A DNA stretch of 64,000 nt from Flavobacterium johnsoniae (GCF_030388325.1 NZ_CP103794.1:3348001-3412000); one strand, 5' to 3'. Shown: positions 1 through 9,443, counted from the first letter of the stretch. Notes: generated by a model from the sequence alone, not told the origin. Program-made: numbers and translations.

Positions 1-1
1 G

Positions 2-1171
2 GCAGAAGGGATAGAATCATTGGTAGTTACTTCTACCTGCAATAGAACTGAAATTTATGGTTTTGCCCATCATCCTTATCAACTCATCAAACTGCTTTGC
101 GAGAACAGCAATGGCTCTGTAGAAGAATTTCGGCAGGCTGCTTATATATATAAGAATGAAGAAGCTGTCAGCCATATGTTCCGGGTAGGAACAGGTTTAG
201 ACAGTCAGATTCTGGGTGATTTTGAAATCATCAGCCAGATTAAAACCGCCTTTAACAATAGTAAACGGGAAGGTTTGGTCAATACATTTCTGGACCGGCT
301 GGTAAATACAGTTATTCAGGCGAGCAAAAAAGTTAAAACGGAGACGAAAATTTCTTCTGGTGCAACATCGGTTTCTTTTGCATCAGTGCAGTATATTATC
401 CGAAATGTGGCGGATATTGGAAACAAAAATATTTTGCTGTTCGGAACGGGGAAAATAGGAAGAAATACGTGCGAAAACTTAGTAAAACATACTAAAAACA
501 GCCATATTGCCCTTATAAACAGAACAAAAAACAAAGCCGAATTACTGGCTGGCAAGCTGAATGTTATTGTAAAAGATTATGCTGATTTAAAACAGGAACT
601 GCAGCAGGCCGATGTGCTGGTTGTAGCTACAGGAGCACAAAATCCCACTATTGACAAAACATCGCTTGCTTTACAGAAACCCTTATTGATTCTGGATTTA
701 TCCATCCCGCGCAATGTAGATGCCAATGTAGAAGAAATCCCCGGTGTAACTTTAATACATCTGGATGATCTGTCTCAAATTACGGATGACACGCTGGAAA
801 AGAGAAAACAGCATATTCCTGCTGCAGAAGCCATTATTGATGATCTGAAATTAGAACTGAATACCTGGGTGAACGGCCGAAAATGTGCTCCGACTATTCA
901 TGCCTTAAAATCCAAGCTAAATGATATTGTATCAGCAGAATTTGCTTTTCAAAAAAGGAAAACAACCCATTTTGATGATGCACAGATGGATTTAATCAGT
1001 TCAAGAATTATTCAAAAATTAACAAACCATTTTGCCAGCCATTTAAAAAATGAAAACACTTCAGTGGATCAAAGCATTGAATTTATTGAAAAAGTATTTC
1101 AGATAGGGCATCTTGCACTGGATAAGGCTTCTTCACCAATAGAAGAAAAATACAAAATCAATCTGTCATAA
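2..1171 (+). CDS. hemA: Glutamyl-tRNA reductase, 5'-truncated by window edge
   Basis: HemA reduces glutamyl-tRNA(Glu) to glutamate-1-semialdehyde with NADPH, the first committed step of C5 tetrapyrrole (heme) synthesis in the cytoplasm. The reading frame is open from base 2 and the true N terminus lies outside the window. The visible part starts just before the catalytic motif TSTCNRTE (nucleophilic Cys at bases 38-40). It continues with the substrate-domain motif QILGDFEI, the NADPH-binding loop FGTGKIGRNT, and the C-terminal helical dimerisation domain. The visible 389 residues fit a family length near 415-420. No other heme gene follows, so this may be a stand-alone or second copy. Family identity is seen directly; the copy-number remark is inference. 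Confidence 0.95.
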   Translation, partial: AEGIESLVVTSTCNRTEIYGFAHHPYQLIKLLCENSNGSVEEFRQAAYIYKNEEAVSHMFRVGTGLDSQILGDFEIISQIKTAFNNSKREGLVNTFLDRLVNTVIQASKKVKTETKISSGATSVSFASVQYIIRNVADIGNKNILLFGTGKIGRNTCENLVKHTKNSHIALINRTKNKAELLAGKLNVIVKDYADLKQELQQADVLVVATGAQNPTIDKTSLALQKPLLILDLSIPRNVDANVEEIPGVTLIHLDDLSQITDDTLEKRKQHIPAAEAIIDDLKLELNTWVNGRKCAPTIHALKSKLNDIVSAEFAFQKRKTTHFDDAQMDLISSRIIQKLTNHFASHLKNENTSVDQSIEFIEKVFQIGHLALDKASSPIEEKYKINLS

Positions 1172-1776
1172 ATGCTTAATCAGCTGCAGTTTCAAAGCTT
1201 ACCAGAGTACTGAAACAAGACATGCAAAAATAGAACCCGTCAGCTGCGCTGCACGCTGCGACGGGCTTGTCCATAAACATAATCTTCCAAAAAATGTTTA
1301 CTTAATTCTGCATGGGAGTAATCAATTCCTCATTTTGTAAAGTTAGACTAATTGATTTGGTGATAATTACATAATTATTAATTAATTTTATAATTAGCTT
1401 TTCTACTATAAATTACTTCACATCATTGATTCATGTTATAAAAGAGGCGGGCCGTCGCACCAAACGCTTCAGGAGAAAACTAATTTTTTGTCTCAGCTGA
1501 GCAATAATTGATAATCGGAGAGTGAGAGCGGAAAATTCAATAAATTATAAATAGTTAACCATTTATAATGGATTTTCATTATTTCAATTAAATAGAAATC
1601 TAAATAAAAGGAGTATGGGGCTATTCCATTTTTGGTGTTCGAATCCTGTTGGCTTTTAACTTAGCCTGCGCTTCAGTTTATCTTATTTTTAAAGTGAATT
1701 TGGAAGATGATTTTAGCTTTTTTACTATGGCTAAGGGGGTTGTGTAAAGTTCCGCCAGAGTGCAGTATTGAATCCC
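1172..1776. other. Non-coding gap after hemA with hairpin and repeat
   Basis: About 600 bases without a convincing gene. It holds an imperfect hairpin at 1236-1265 (arms CCCGTC and GACGGG, no following T run), an A+T-rich stretch at 1320-1440, and one copy of a 63-nt repeat (1477-1539). No promoter could be assigned with confidence. Confidence 0.5.
1477..1539 (+). repeat. 63-nt intergenic repeat, copy A
   Basis: This aligns without gaps to 3414-3476 at roughly 70 percent identity. Both copies begin AAAC(T/C)AATTTTTTG, carry AG...AGCAA in the middle and end GAGAGCGG(A/G)AAATTCA. Both lie in long gaps flanking the anti-sigma/ECF pair. Function unknown. Confidence 0.55.
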
Positions 1777-1814
1777 AAAAAGCGCATATTGAACAGGATC
1801 AATATGCGCTTTTT
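1777..1814 (-). terminator. Strong rho-independent terminator
   Basis: Perfect 16-bp inverted repeat (1777-1792 with 1799-1814) around a 6-nt loop. The stem is flanked by A5 and T5, so it could work in both directions. It lies 20 bases past the stop of the leftward anti-sigma gene. Confidence 0.9.
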
Positions 1815-1834
1815 ATTTAGGTCTTTTTATGGAA

Positions 1835-2623
1835 TTAGACTTTTCCTAAAGTATAAAGCTGTTCCATTGTAGGTGTGAGGCTTCCCCCTGCAGGTTCCAG
1901 CGTGATGCCAAAAGCTTCAGCTGAATCGGTTTGGCTTACAGCGAAGATTTTTTGAGAGTTTTCTTCAAAATTATCCAGCAGACCAATACTTGTCGGGGTA
2001 AGCACCGGACTTAGTTTTAAAGACCAAACCTGGTAAACCATTCCTTTTGGAGGGTTTGGCAGACCTGCCGCGTCGATATAAGTCGTTTTTGTTTCTCTGT
2101 TCCAATACACTTTTGCAAATGATGCCGGAGATACTGATTGTCCGCCCAGAGTAACGCTTGTATTTTTAATGTCTCTCACAATGCTCAGATTTTTCTCAGT
2201 CTGTTTATTCTGCTGGTCTAAAATAGCATATTCTCTTTCAATTTTATTTTTTTCCCCTCCAGCCTCAGAGACTGCCTGTTTGGATTTTGCCAGTTCTAAA
2301 GTCTGATATCCAAAACCTAACAATAATAATACTGCAGCCGCCCAGCCCAGGTACTGCGGACGTTTTGATGCTGGTTTTATATCGACAACTTTAGTATGTT
2401 TAAGCTCTAAACGCGCTTTTGTTTTCTCGAAATTGGCAGCCGAATGGAAAGGTGAGAAGCTTGATGATAAGGCTGAAACAGCTTTTTCTATAGAAATGAT
2501 TTCACTTTCAATCTCAGGGTTTTCTCTGGCCAGTTCGGCAATTTCCAGGTTCTCTTTTTCTGTCAGCAGGCCGTAAACGTAAAGTTCTAAAATGCCTGAT
2601 TCAATATATTGCTTATCTTCCAT
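1835..2623 (-). CDS. Anti-sigma factor (RskA/anti-sigma-K family)
   Basis: Membrane-anchored regulator expected to sequester the ECF sigma factor encoded just upstream. The N-terminal half (about residues 1-90) is a cytoplasmic zinc-less anti-sigma-like domain beginning MEDKQYIESGILELYVYG. One membrane segment follows at about 92-110 (YLGWAAAVLLLLGFGY), then a short coiled-coil stretch and an extracytoplasmic RskA-type domain of about 100 residues (KVYWNRETKTTYIDAAGLPN, YQVWSL, LEPAGGSLTPT). The last motif is typical of anti-sigma-K proteins. Its start codon overlaps the stop of the sigma gene by one base, indicating translational coupling. The signal sensed is not apparent from sequence. Confidence 0.88.
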   Translation of the reverse strand: MEDKQYIESGILELYVYGLLTEKENLEIAELARENPEIESEIISIEKAVSALSSSFSPFHSAANFEKTKARLELKHTKVVDIKPASKRPQYLGWAAAVLLLLGFGYQTLELAKSKQAVSEAGGEKNKIEREYAILDQQNKQTEKNLSIVRDIKNTSVTLGGQSVSPASFAKVYWNRETKTTYIDAAGLPNPPKGMVYQVWSLKLSPVLTPTSIGLLDNFEENSQKIFAVSQTDSAEAFGITLEPAGGSLTPTMEQLYTLGKV

Positions 2624-3153
2624 TATATCTTTAAATAATTTCTTAAATCGTTGATACAGTTTCTGTTTTGTGTCTTTACAGTTCCCAAAGGTATAGCTAA
2701 TTCTTCTGAAGCTTCCTGCTGGGTATATCCCTTAAAGAATAGCAGATCAATAATCTCGATACATTTTGGTTTCAGTTTTTTAACGAACTCCTGAATGCCA
2801 ATTGCATCTAGTTTATTAGCTAATTTATTACTGTCATCTAACAGATTTACGAAATTATCCGAAGAAAGGTTTTTTTGGGTGTTGTTGAAATTTTTGGATC
2901 GCAGCTTGTCAATAGATGTATTCCTTGCAATATTAAGGATCCAAGTGTAGAACCGGCCCTTGCTTTCGCTGTAGCTATCGATGTTTTTCCAGATTTTTAC
3001 AAAGACTTCCTGCAGGACATCTTCGGCTTCTTCGCGGTTTTTTACCAGAACATTTATGACCGAAAACAAGCTTTTTGAATACATATCATAGAGATGGGTG
3101 AAAGCCCTTTCATCTTTTTTGCGGATTAATACCAATAATTCTTCTTGGCTCAT
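2623..3153 (-). CDS. ECF RNA polymerase sigma factor
   Basis: Alternative sigma factor of the sigma-70 ECF class, 176 residues. Region 2 is seen as FTHLYDMYSKSLFSVI with AEDVLQEVFVKIWKNID, and the -10-recognition helix as FYTWILNIARNTSIDKLRS. Region 4 near the C terminus (FFKGYTQQEASEELAIPLGT) is the HTH that reads the -35 element. It heads a two-gene leftward operon with the anti-sigma factor, one base overlapping, so both are made together. Such pairs usually activate their own promoter, but no matching -35/-10 could be identified in the 640-base gap upstream. Target genes are unknown. Confidence 0.93.
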   Translation of the reverse strand: MSQEELLVLIRKKDERAFTHLYDMYSKSLFSVINVLVKNREEAEDVLQEVFVKIWKNIDSYSESKGRFYTWILNIARNTSIDKLRSKNFNNTQKNLSSDNFVNLLDDSNKLANKLDAIGIQEFVKKLKPKCIEIIDLLFFKGYTQQEASEELAIPLGTVKTQNRNCINDLRNYLKI

Positions 3154-3785
3154 AGGATTGGATTTAAAGCTTAAATAAATTTTGATTTCTTAGAAAGTGG
3201 TAATGCCGGATAAAGGTAATTTATTTTTTACGTAACTGGCCCAAAAGCAGAAATAAAGGATATCACTTTCAAAATGCCAATTTTCGTGGGGTTATACTGA
3301 AGAATTTTTAGGAGCTCTTCCCGCTATACGTTCCAATCTTTTGCGCCGAACCCCGCCGAAAAAGGATTTCCACTGCTATCGGGGCTAAAAAGTTAAAAAG
3401 ACAATTCGGAAACAAACCAATTTTTTGCTTTAGTGAAGCAACAGTTATATTTGAAAAAACGAGAGCGGGAAATTCAGTGGCTTTACAAATTTGGTTTAGT
3501 TATCCTGTTAAGGATTGATGTAAAATGAAAAAAACAACCTATTTATTGGGTAAGATTGTCGTGACATTGCCACGACAATTGATCTTCAATTATGTCTTGA
3601 CGGTCGCATTATTATGGTTATGCAATTGTTCTTTATTAGATTAACTTTTTAATGTTAACACCTTGAATTATGTTAAAAAAAACAGGTATGAGAGAACCGT
3701 TTTAATCCCAAGTATTATAAATAGACAAAGTGGTGTTTTTGGTAAAGAAAACAAGAACTTTATTTAAGATAAAAACAAAAAAGAG
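3154..3785. other. Non-coding gap with palindromic repeat and 63-nt repeat
   Basis: This 630-base gap lies between divergent genes. Around 3300-3395 is a C/G-rich block containing TTCCCGCTATACGTTCCAA and ending CTATCGGGGCT. From memory it resembles an intergenic repeat common in Flavobacterium genomes; that needs a genome search. It is followed by the second 63-nt repeat copy (3414-3476). Bases 3550-3575 hold a small hairpin, TTGTCGTG...CACGACAA. Confidence 0.5.
3414..3476 (+). repeat. 63-nt intergenic repeat, copy B
   Basis: Ungapped partner of 1477-1539; see that entry. It ends GAGAGCGGGAAATTCA and sits directly right of the C/G-rich repeat block. Confidence 0.55.
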
Positions 3786-3793
3786 TACTTTTG
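3786..3793 (+). promoter_or_regulatory. Bacteroidota -7 promoter element TACTTTTG
   Basis: Exact TAnnTTTG match 25 bases before a TTG codon. The more upstream in-frame TTG (3791) is part of this element, so translation should begin at 3818. A clear -33 TTG is not seen at the usual spacing. Confidence 0.6.
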
Positions 3794-3817
3794 CGCTCCA
3801 TAAACAAAACAATAACT

Positions 3818-4195
3818 TTGAAAAAGTATCTAATCGTATTGCTTGGCTGCATTATTTTAGTGCCATCATTTGGCAGTGTTTTTGTTTATGTATCTTTTAA
3901 ACTAGAGCAGCAAGAAATTGTAAAAACAATCTGCGTACAGCGAAAAATGGTTTTTAATACCTGTAACGGACGCTGTGAACTTCAAAAAAGTCTAAAGAAA
4001 TACGACGACAACGAAAAGAAAATGCAGAACAACCTTAAAGAAAAAACAGAGTTGGTTTACATTTTAAACACTTCAAATAAGACTTTCAAATTATTAGAAC
4101 CTATTGAAATCAAAGCTGGCTTTTCGGCTAGATTCGACAATAAGCCTGTTTCTGTTTTAACAGAGACTTTCCGTCCCCCTTCTCTTTTTATATAA
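3818..4195 (+). CDS. Small membrane-anchored Cys-containing protein, unknown function
   Basis: A 125-residue protein with an N-terminal hydrophobic segment (LIVLLGCIILVPSFGSVFVYVSF) and a soluble tail. The tail carries CVQRKMVFNTCNGRCELQKSL, three cysteines in a short span, followed by a Lys/Glu-rich stretch. Similar small proteins occur upstream of metal or siderophore TonB receptors in Flavobacteriia (recalled, not checked). The start is taken as TTG at 3818 because the -7 element ends at 3793 and no ATG is available. It precedes the TonB receptor by 106 bases and may be co-transcribed. A role in metal handling is inferred only from the cysteines and neighbours. Confidence 0.65.
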   Translation: MKKYLIVLLGCIILVPSFGSVFVYVSFKLEQQEIVKTICVQRKMVFNTCNGRCELQKSLKKYDDNEKKMQNNLKEKTELVYILNTSNKTFKLLEPIEIKAGFSARFDNKPVSVLTETFRPPSLFI

Positions 4196-4301
4196 ATTAT
4201 AATTTCCATTGCAATTCCTATTGGAATAATTTTTCATTGTTGTATAACAATGAAAGATTGCTTGCACTTTAATAAAATTAAAATTATATAAAAATTACAA
4301 A

Positions 4302-6434
4302 ATGAAAAAAGTACTATTTTTTGCGGCAGCTTTGACGGCTTCACTACAAATCTATGCGCAAAAAAAAGACAGCATATCGGGCAAATATACCTTAATGGAC
4401 GAGGTGATTATTGAAGGAGTCAGAAAGTCCAAAGATGTTTCCAGTGAACTGGCTTCTAAATTGCCACTCAAGAACCTGGAAAATCCTCAGGTGACCGCTT
4501 CGGTCTCACCGCAGCTTATTAAAAACAGAAATTTTTTCACTCAAGGCGAAATGCTCAAAAATGCCACAGGTGTTGCGCCCAGCTGGGCAGGAATTTCACC
4601 TTATTATTCCATCCGGGGATTTCGTACCCGATCGAGCTTCAGAAATGGCGTAAACGGTTATGTGGCCTCTGATATGGATCCGGCAAACATCGCCCAGTTA
4701 GAAGTAATTAAAGGACCAAGCGCTGTAATTTTTGGCGGAGGCGGCGCAACTATGATTACTTTTGGAGGACTAATTAATCGGGTTACCCTAAAACCACAAC
4801 AGACCACTTTTGCTGACATTACTGTAATGGGCGGATCTTACAATCTGCAACGTGCAACTCTTGATATCAATACACCTCTTGACAAAGATGGAAAGGTTCT
4901 TGCCCGTTTAACCGGCGCTTATAACTACAATGATACTTTTCAGGACCAGGGTTTTTCAAAAACATTTTTTTTAGCTCCAAGTATTTCTTATAAAATCAGC
5001 GATGATTTAAATATTCAGCTTGATGCCGAAATTTTAAACAAAACCGCTACCAACAATCCGCTTTACCAGGTGGCTTTGGGGACTGCTAAATCAGCAGATG
5101 AACTCCATTTGGATTATTACCGTTCTTTCAATGACAACTCACTTACACTCAATAATAAGGCAGTAAATATTTACGGAAAAGTCATTTACAGGCTTTCAGA
5201 GAATTGGAAATCGGAAACCAATTTAATTTCAGTCAATAATAAAACTCCGGGCGATTACATCCGATTAAGATTAGATGATAACAGCCAGAATGTGACGCGA
5301 AGAGTGTACAGAATGTATCCGGAAAACATTACCAGCCAGCAGATCCAGCAGGATTTTGTGGGGAATTTCAAAATTGGCAGTGTGAAAAACCGGCTGATTG
5401 CGGGGGTTGAATACTATCATTATCTCTATGGGATTGCCAGTAAATCTATGAATTTTACTAAAGTTTCAGCTGCTGGGACAGATCCTGAGAATGCTAATTT
5501 TAATAATGAATACATTTCCGGTCAATTGGCCTTAAAACCCTATGGAGAGAATTATAAGGCAATTCAGGATCATTATTCCCTATATATTTCAGACGTTATC
5601 AACCCTTTGGAGAATTTAAGTGTAATGCTTAGTGCCCGAATCAATTACATCAATAACAAAGGGACTGAGGATTTATTAACAGCGACAACTACCGGGGATT
5701 ACACACAAACGGCTGTTTCTCCGAAATTGGGAATCAATTACCAGATTATCCCTGAAAGAATAGCATTATTTGCTAATTATATGAATGGTTTTCAGCCGCA
5801 GGCACCGCAGTCGGTAAACGGGCAGATGACCAATTTCCAGCCCGTTTATGGAAACCAGTGGGAATCGGGAGTTAAAGTTTCCCTGAAAAAGAACCTGTTG
5901 GATGCCGTTTTGAGCTATTATAATATTGATCTAACCAATGCGGTAAGACAAAATCCAAATGATACGGCTTCCTATCTGCAGGATGGCGAGCAGCGCAGTA
6001 AAGGTTTTGAAGCAGATTTAGAATCAAATCCGATGAAAGGACTGTTTTTGCATGCTGGTTTTGCTTATAATGACAGTAAACTTATTGTTTCCGATGCACT
6101 TACTCAAGGGCTAAGGCCTGTAGATGCCGGTCCCAAACTTTCCGGAACCTGGTACGTGAATTACGCTCCGCAGTCAAAAGCTTTAAATGGCTTTTCATTA
6201 GGTATAGGCGGCAGTCATTATGGTAAAGATCTGATGATCAATAATATCAATGGCTCTTTTTATACGAATCCTTATACGGTAATCAACTCGGTGCTGAGTT
6301 TTGAGAAAACCCGTTATGTATTTTCACTTTCTGCCAATAACCTGCTCAACGAACATTATTGGTATGGCGGCCGTGGTATGGTTACTCCGGGAACCCTTCG
6401 CCAGGTGATTTTATCTTTGAAATTAAAATTGTAA
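4302..6434 (+). CDS. TonB-dependent siderophore-type outer-membrane receptor
   Basis: Outer-membrane gated channel of 710 residues importing a large ligand, probably a ferric siderophore, using TonB energy. It has a signal peptide (MKKVLFFAAALTASLQIYAQ). The plug domain runs from about 55 to 170, with QGEMLKNATGVAPSWAG, YSIRGFRTR and LEVIKGPSAVIFG. A 22-strand-type barrel follows, with alternating aromatic strands and a terminal strand ending LRQVILSLKLKL. There is no N-terminal carboxypeptidase-like or signalling domain, so it is not of the FecA-signalling or SusC type. It is followed after 21 bases by a PepSY reductase-like gene, a pairing typical of iron uptake. The exact ligand cannot be read from sequence. 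Confidence 0.92.
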   Translation: MKKVLFFAAALTASLQIYAQKKDSISGKYTLMDEVIIEGVRKSKDVSSELASKLPLKNLENPQVTASVSPQLIKNRNFFTQGEMLKNATGVAPSWAGISPYYSIRGFRTRSSFRNGVNGYVASDMDPANIAQLEVIKGPSAVIFGGGGATMITFGGLINRVTLKPQQTTFADITVMGGSYNLQRATLDINTPLDKDGKVLARLTGAYNYNDTFQDQGFSKTFFLAPSISYKISDDLNIQLDAEILNKTATNNPLYQVALGTAKSADELHLDYYRSFNDNSLTLNNKAVNIYGKVIYRLSENWKSETNLISVNNKTPGDYIRLRLDDNSQNVTRRVYRMYPENITSQQIQQDFVGNFKIGSVKNRLIAGVEYYHYLYGIASKSMNFTKVSAAGTDPENANFNNEYISGQLALKPYGENYKAIQDHYSLYISDVINPLENLSVMLSARINYINNKGTEDLLTATTTGDYTQTAVSPKLGINYQIIPERIALFANYMNGFQPQAPQSVNGQMTNFQPVYGNQWESGVKVSLKKNLLDAVLSYYNIDLTNAVRQNPNDTASYLQDGEQRSKGFEADLESNPMKGLFLHAGFAYNDSKLIVSDALTQGLRPVDAGPKLSGTWYVNYAPQSKALNGFSLGIGGSHYGKDLMINNINGSFYTNPYTVINSVLSFEKTRYVFSLSANNLLNEHYWYGGRGMVTPGTLRQVILSLKLKL

Positions 6435-6455
6435 TGCTGTAATTCAGAACTTCCA

Positions 6456-7562
6456 TTGAAAAAAATTACAAAGACCTCATTTAAACTGCACAGCTGCCTC
6501 GGATTGTTTTTCGGGGTACTGTATCTGTTTTTTGGAATTTCGGGCGCTTTATTGGTTTTTAAAAAAGAGATTGAGTATTTCAATAATCCGCCAATGCATT
6601 GCTGTGTAAAGGGCAGTAAAACCATTTCATTAAACCAGATGTATCATAAAGTCTCTGAGAGGTATCCCCAGGCGCGGCAGATCATGCTGCAGACTTTTCC
6701 CAGAAATAGCTGCGACACCTATGAATTTATGATTTTTAATTATCAGGATAATGTCAGCGATAATTATCTCTATTGCTGTATGGTAGACCCTTATTCTGGA
6801 AAAATTGTAGCAGAAGGCAGTTTTAGCTCTTTACAATCGCCTTTTTTCCGCTGGCTGTATGCTGCGCATTATTCCCTTTTAATTGATAAACCAGGCAGGC
6901 TTATAACGGCCATTGCGGCCATTGCATTAATTTTAAACTTAATTACAGGTGTGATCATTTATCGCAAAAAGATATTTGCTGTACTTGTTTTTAAAGAGAA
7001 GTTAAATCGTAAATCTTCCAGAACCCTTTATTCTTCGCTGCACAGGATTATTGGTGTCTGGACCCTGTTGCTTAATTTTATTCTTTTTTTTACAGGTTTC
7101 TGGATGAATAAAAGTCTTTTTTTACCTTCTGAATGGGAATTAATTTCTAAGAAAGAACAGAATTATCGGACAAGGGCAAATATTGACCAGGTGATAAAAC
7201 AGGCACGGGAGATTCCGAATTTTAATCCAATTGCCGTAAAAATAGCTGCTGATAAAAAAACGGATATTATAGTAAGCGGTGAGTTTTCTGATACCCAAAA
7301 CCCGCTGTATTTTGGGAAAGGCAGTGACGTTTATTATGACAGTAATAATGGAAATTGGATTAAAACAATACGGATTGAAGAAAAATCATTTTCCGACCGG
7401 TTTTATTGGATGATGAAACAGCTCCACAGGGGGGATTATGATAGTGTTTGGATAAAAATTCTGTATGTAATTGCCGGATTCAGTCCTGCAGTACTTTCTA
7501 TTACTGGATTTATTCTTTGGAGAAGAAAAGGCAGAAAAGAAATATCTAAAAAATACAAATAA
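6456..7562 (+). CDS. PepSY-associated TM helix protein (putative ferric-siderophore reductase)
   Basis: Inner-membrane protein of 368 residues with four predicted membrane segments: LGLFFGVLYLFFGISGALLV; the ITAIAAIALILNLITGVIIY region; IIGVWTLLLNFILFFTGFW; and VIAGFSPAVLSITGFILW. Periplasmic PepSY-like loops lie between them. Conserved histidines sit near membrane segments (LHSCLG, AHYSLL, LHRIIG, LHRGDYDS) and could ligate heme. This family often follows TonB receptors and is thought to reduce ferric-siderophore iron in the periplasm. The start codon is TTG, 21 bases after the receptor stop, with no ATG nearby. Family is seen directly; the reductase role is inference. Confidence 0.88.
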   Translation: MKKITKTSFKLHSCLGLFFGVLYLFFGISGALLVFKKEIEYFNNPPMHCCVKGSKTISLNQMYHKVSERYPQARQIMLQTFPRNSCDTYEFMIFNYQDNVSDNYLYCCMVDPYSGKIVAEGSFSSLQSPFFRWLYAAHYSLLIDKPGRLITAIAAIALILNLITGVIIYRKKIFAVLVFKEKLNRKSSRTLYSSLHRIIGVWTLLLNFILFFTGFWMNKSLFLPSEWELISKKEQNYRTRANIDQVIKQAREIPNFNPIAVKIAADKKTDIIVSGEFSDTQNPLYFGKGSDVYYDSNNGNWIKTIRIEEKSFSDRFYWMMKQLHRGDYDSVWIKILYVIAGFSPAVLSITGFILWRRKGRKEISKKYK

Positions 7563-7663
7563 TAAGATATCTGTTTTGTGATTTTAAAACTCGTTCAAAT
7601 CTATGTCCTGCTCTGGGGCTAAGAAGTTTTTTTGTAACTCATTAAAATGAGTTTAAAATGGGG

Positions 7664-7792
7664 GACCCTTACTGAACAATTTACAAACCATTTTATGAAT
7701 GATTTAAAGAAATTAGCCTATTTTCAAGTGAATTTGTAAGATAATTATTTTAATTTTTTGATTTGAAAAGGTTTGTATGTATCGTAAGGGTT
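7664..7792 (+). repeat. 129-nt structured micropeptide element, copy 1
   Basis: Element with paired ends: ACCCTTAC (7665-7672) with GTAAGGGT (7784-7791), and ACAAACC (7683-7689) with GGTTTGT (7770-7776). Between them lie 5 nt, a 14-codon ORF (7695-7739) and exactly 30 nt before the closing arm. The same element with identical spacing recurs at 14972 and 18493. Similarity to copy 3 continues about 17 nt downstream (AAATGTTAAAAARGCTA). It lies between the rightward PepSY gene and the leftward porin gene. A short hairpin (AACTCAT TAAA ATGAGTT, 7636-7653) precedes it. Confidence 0.85.
7695..7739 (+). CDS. 14-aa micropeptide MNDLKKLAYFQVNL, copy 1
   Basis: ATG-to-TAA frame inside the paired element. 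The three copies in the window encode the same peptide. Against copy 3 there are four base changes (Leu7, Ala8, Tyr9, Val12), all third-position and synonymous. Copy 2 differs only in its stop (TGA). No Shine-Dalgarno sequence is present, which is normal for this phylum. Coding status is inferred from the substitution pattern. Confidence 0.6.
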   Translation: MNDLKKLAYFQVNL

Positions 7793-7995
7793 AAATGTTA
7801 AAAAAGCTAAATATTGTCATGTATTTTTATTTTTTCTAAAATATTTTTTTGGTGGAACATCGTTGCATAAAAACATAAATTGGAGTGATTAAAACTAAAA
7901 TAATATTTTTAGAAAATTCACATCAAAATTTGTTGTTGATATAATTCTAAACATCAAAAATCATAAACAAAGAGATTTTATTCTTTTGAAATATA

Positions 7996-9298
7996 TTAAT
8001 TTTTATAATGCTTTAAATTGACAGCATTAAAAGAATATGAAATCATTAAATAACTCCAAATAGCAAGTTTATTTTCATCTTGTATTTTTGGCAGATATTC
8101 CATAGCGTTTGTTGATTTATAAAAAGAAAAGGCATAATTAATTTCTAGTTCTTTGACAGGTATGTATTTCAAAGAAAGATCAGATTCATATCCAAGAAAC
8201 TTTGTCATTCTGGTCCAAATTATTTAGAAGAGGATATTGAGTATAAAAAAGGTGAAAATCAGAACGAAGCGATAGTTTACTATTTAAAGGAATTACAGTA
8301 AATAGATAGGGATTTACTAAACCTTTGCCGTTAACGTCGGTTGGAAAACGGGTGAAGACATTCATATTTCCATTGAACTTCCATGTCACGCCATATAAAA
8401 CATCAAAATCGCCGGAACTGCCATCTGATATATGAGGACTACTGCCACTTATTATTTCAGCGCCTAAACGCCAAGTAGATTTTAGTAAAGACAACTTAAC
8501 CTCAGGTTGGAAATAGTAAGCGAATAATTTCTGGCCTTTTGCATTACGTCCAAACTGCAAGTATGAATTTAAGGTATAATACCATTGTTTGGTTTTATAT
8601 TCTATTCTTCCGCCTGCTGTTGCACGGCTGTATAATTTCCCAGAATTTGCATTTTCTAAAAAATCAACAGTATTCAATGAGGAAAATAAAAATCCATGAT
8701 TGTCATTGTAGGTGAGGTTATTTAACAACAGATATTTATATTTATTCGATGCAACAGGTGAGTAGGTCGGTTCAAACTCAGTTCCATACTTTCGAGTAAA
8801 TAAAAAGAAAAAGTCATTAGAGAAATATTTTGAGGATTTTATTATCCTAATTCCTTCATGAGCTCTCCCTTGCTGTGCCCAGGGAGCATCGGAGAATAAT
8901 CTGCCATTGTCCAATAAAACACTCTGCCTTCCCAATCGTATATTTAGGGATTTAAACTTAGTCTCAAAATACAACTGATAAAAATTAATGCTTCCAACTT
9001 TGGAAGCTTTGTTGTTTTCATCCCAAAAATGAATTTCTTGTAAATCCGATTTTACAAGCCATTTTTCTCTAGCATATTGCATTGAAATTCTGTTTCTCTG
9101 GGTGATGTAAAAGTAAGGATCAATTGAGTCGTTAGGAGGAAGGATATAATTTGAAGTGTATTCGGCTCTTGGCCTGATTTCAATATTCATTAGGAACTGT
9201 TGGGATAAGCTGTCTTTTTGCTGTGCACATAATTGAAATACAGATAAAATAATAAAAGGCAATAAGATTCCTTTATTCGCAGGTGTTTTGATTATCAT
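7996..9298 (-). pseudogene. Alginate-export-like outer-membrane porin, frameshifted
   Basis: Outer-membrane beta-barrel of the alginate-export/porin type. It has a signal peptide (LLPFIILSVFQLCAQQ), then IEIRPRAEYTSNYI, FRLGRQ-like RLGRQSVLLDNGRLF and strand-rich sequence. The first frame stops at 8186 after NDKVSWI. The rest of the barrel (GYESDLSLKYIPVKELEINY to SYLMISYSF) continues in the +1 frame to 7996. The two frames overlap at 8186-8208, so a one-base insertion (or two-base deletion) near 8195 explains the break. It may be a true pseudogene or a sequencing error. The last about 65 residues include the terminal strands needed for barrel insertion, so the broken product is unlikely to work. 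Confidence 0.8.
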
Positions 9299-9420
9299 GC
9301 TTCTTATATCCTATAGAATTAGTGTATAAAAGTAACAATAGTATGCCTATTTGCAATACTATAATTAAGTTTGATAATTCTTATTTATAATTTTTTTGTT
9401 AAATAATTGATATAAAAAAT

Positions 9421-9443
9421 AAGACAACTCAAAAAGTTGTCTT
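9421..9443 (-). terminator. Rho-independent terminator of the arsenic/SigZ transcript
   Basis: Perfect 9-bp stem (AAGACAACT with AGTTGTCTT) around a 5-nt loop, followed on the minus strand by A and T6. It lies 28 bases past the stop of the Cys-rich peptide gene. Confidence 0.85.

Noticed and set aside
1236..1265. Hairpin after hemA called as terminator
   Set aside because: The stem has a bulge and no T run follows; kept only as a note in the gap entry.
1636..1662. TTCGAATCC resembling a tRNA T-loop
   Set aside because: The T-stem does not pair and no acceptor, D or anticodon arm could be drawn around it.
7793..7840. Second short frame (MLKKLNIV...) after copy 1 and similar MLKRLF after copy 3
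   Set aside because: Similarity fades after five codons and copy 2 lacks it.
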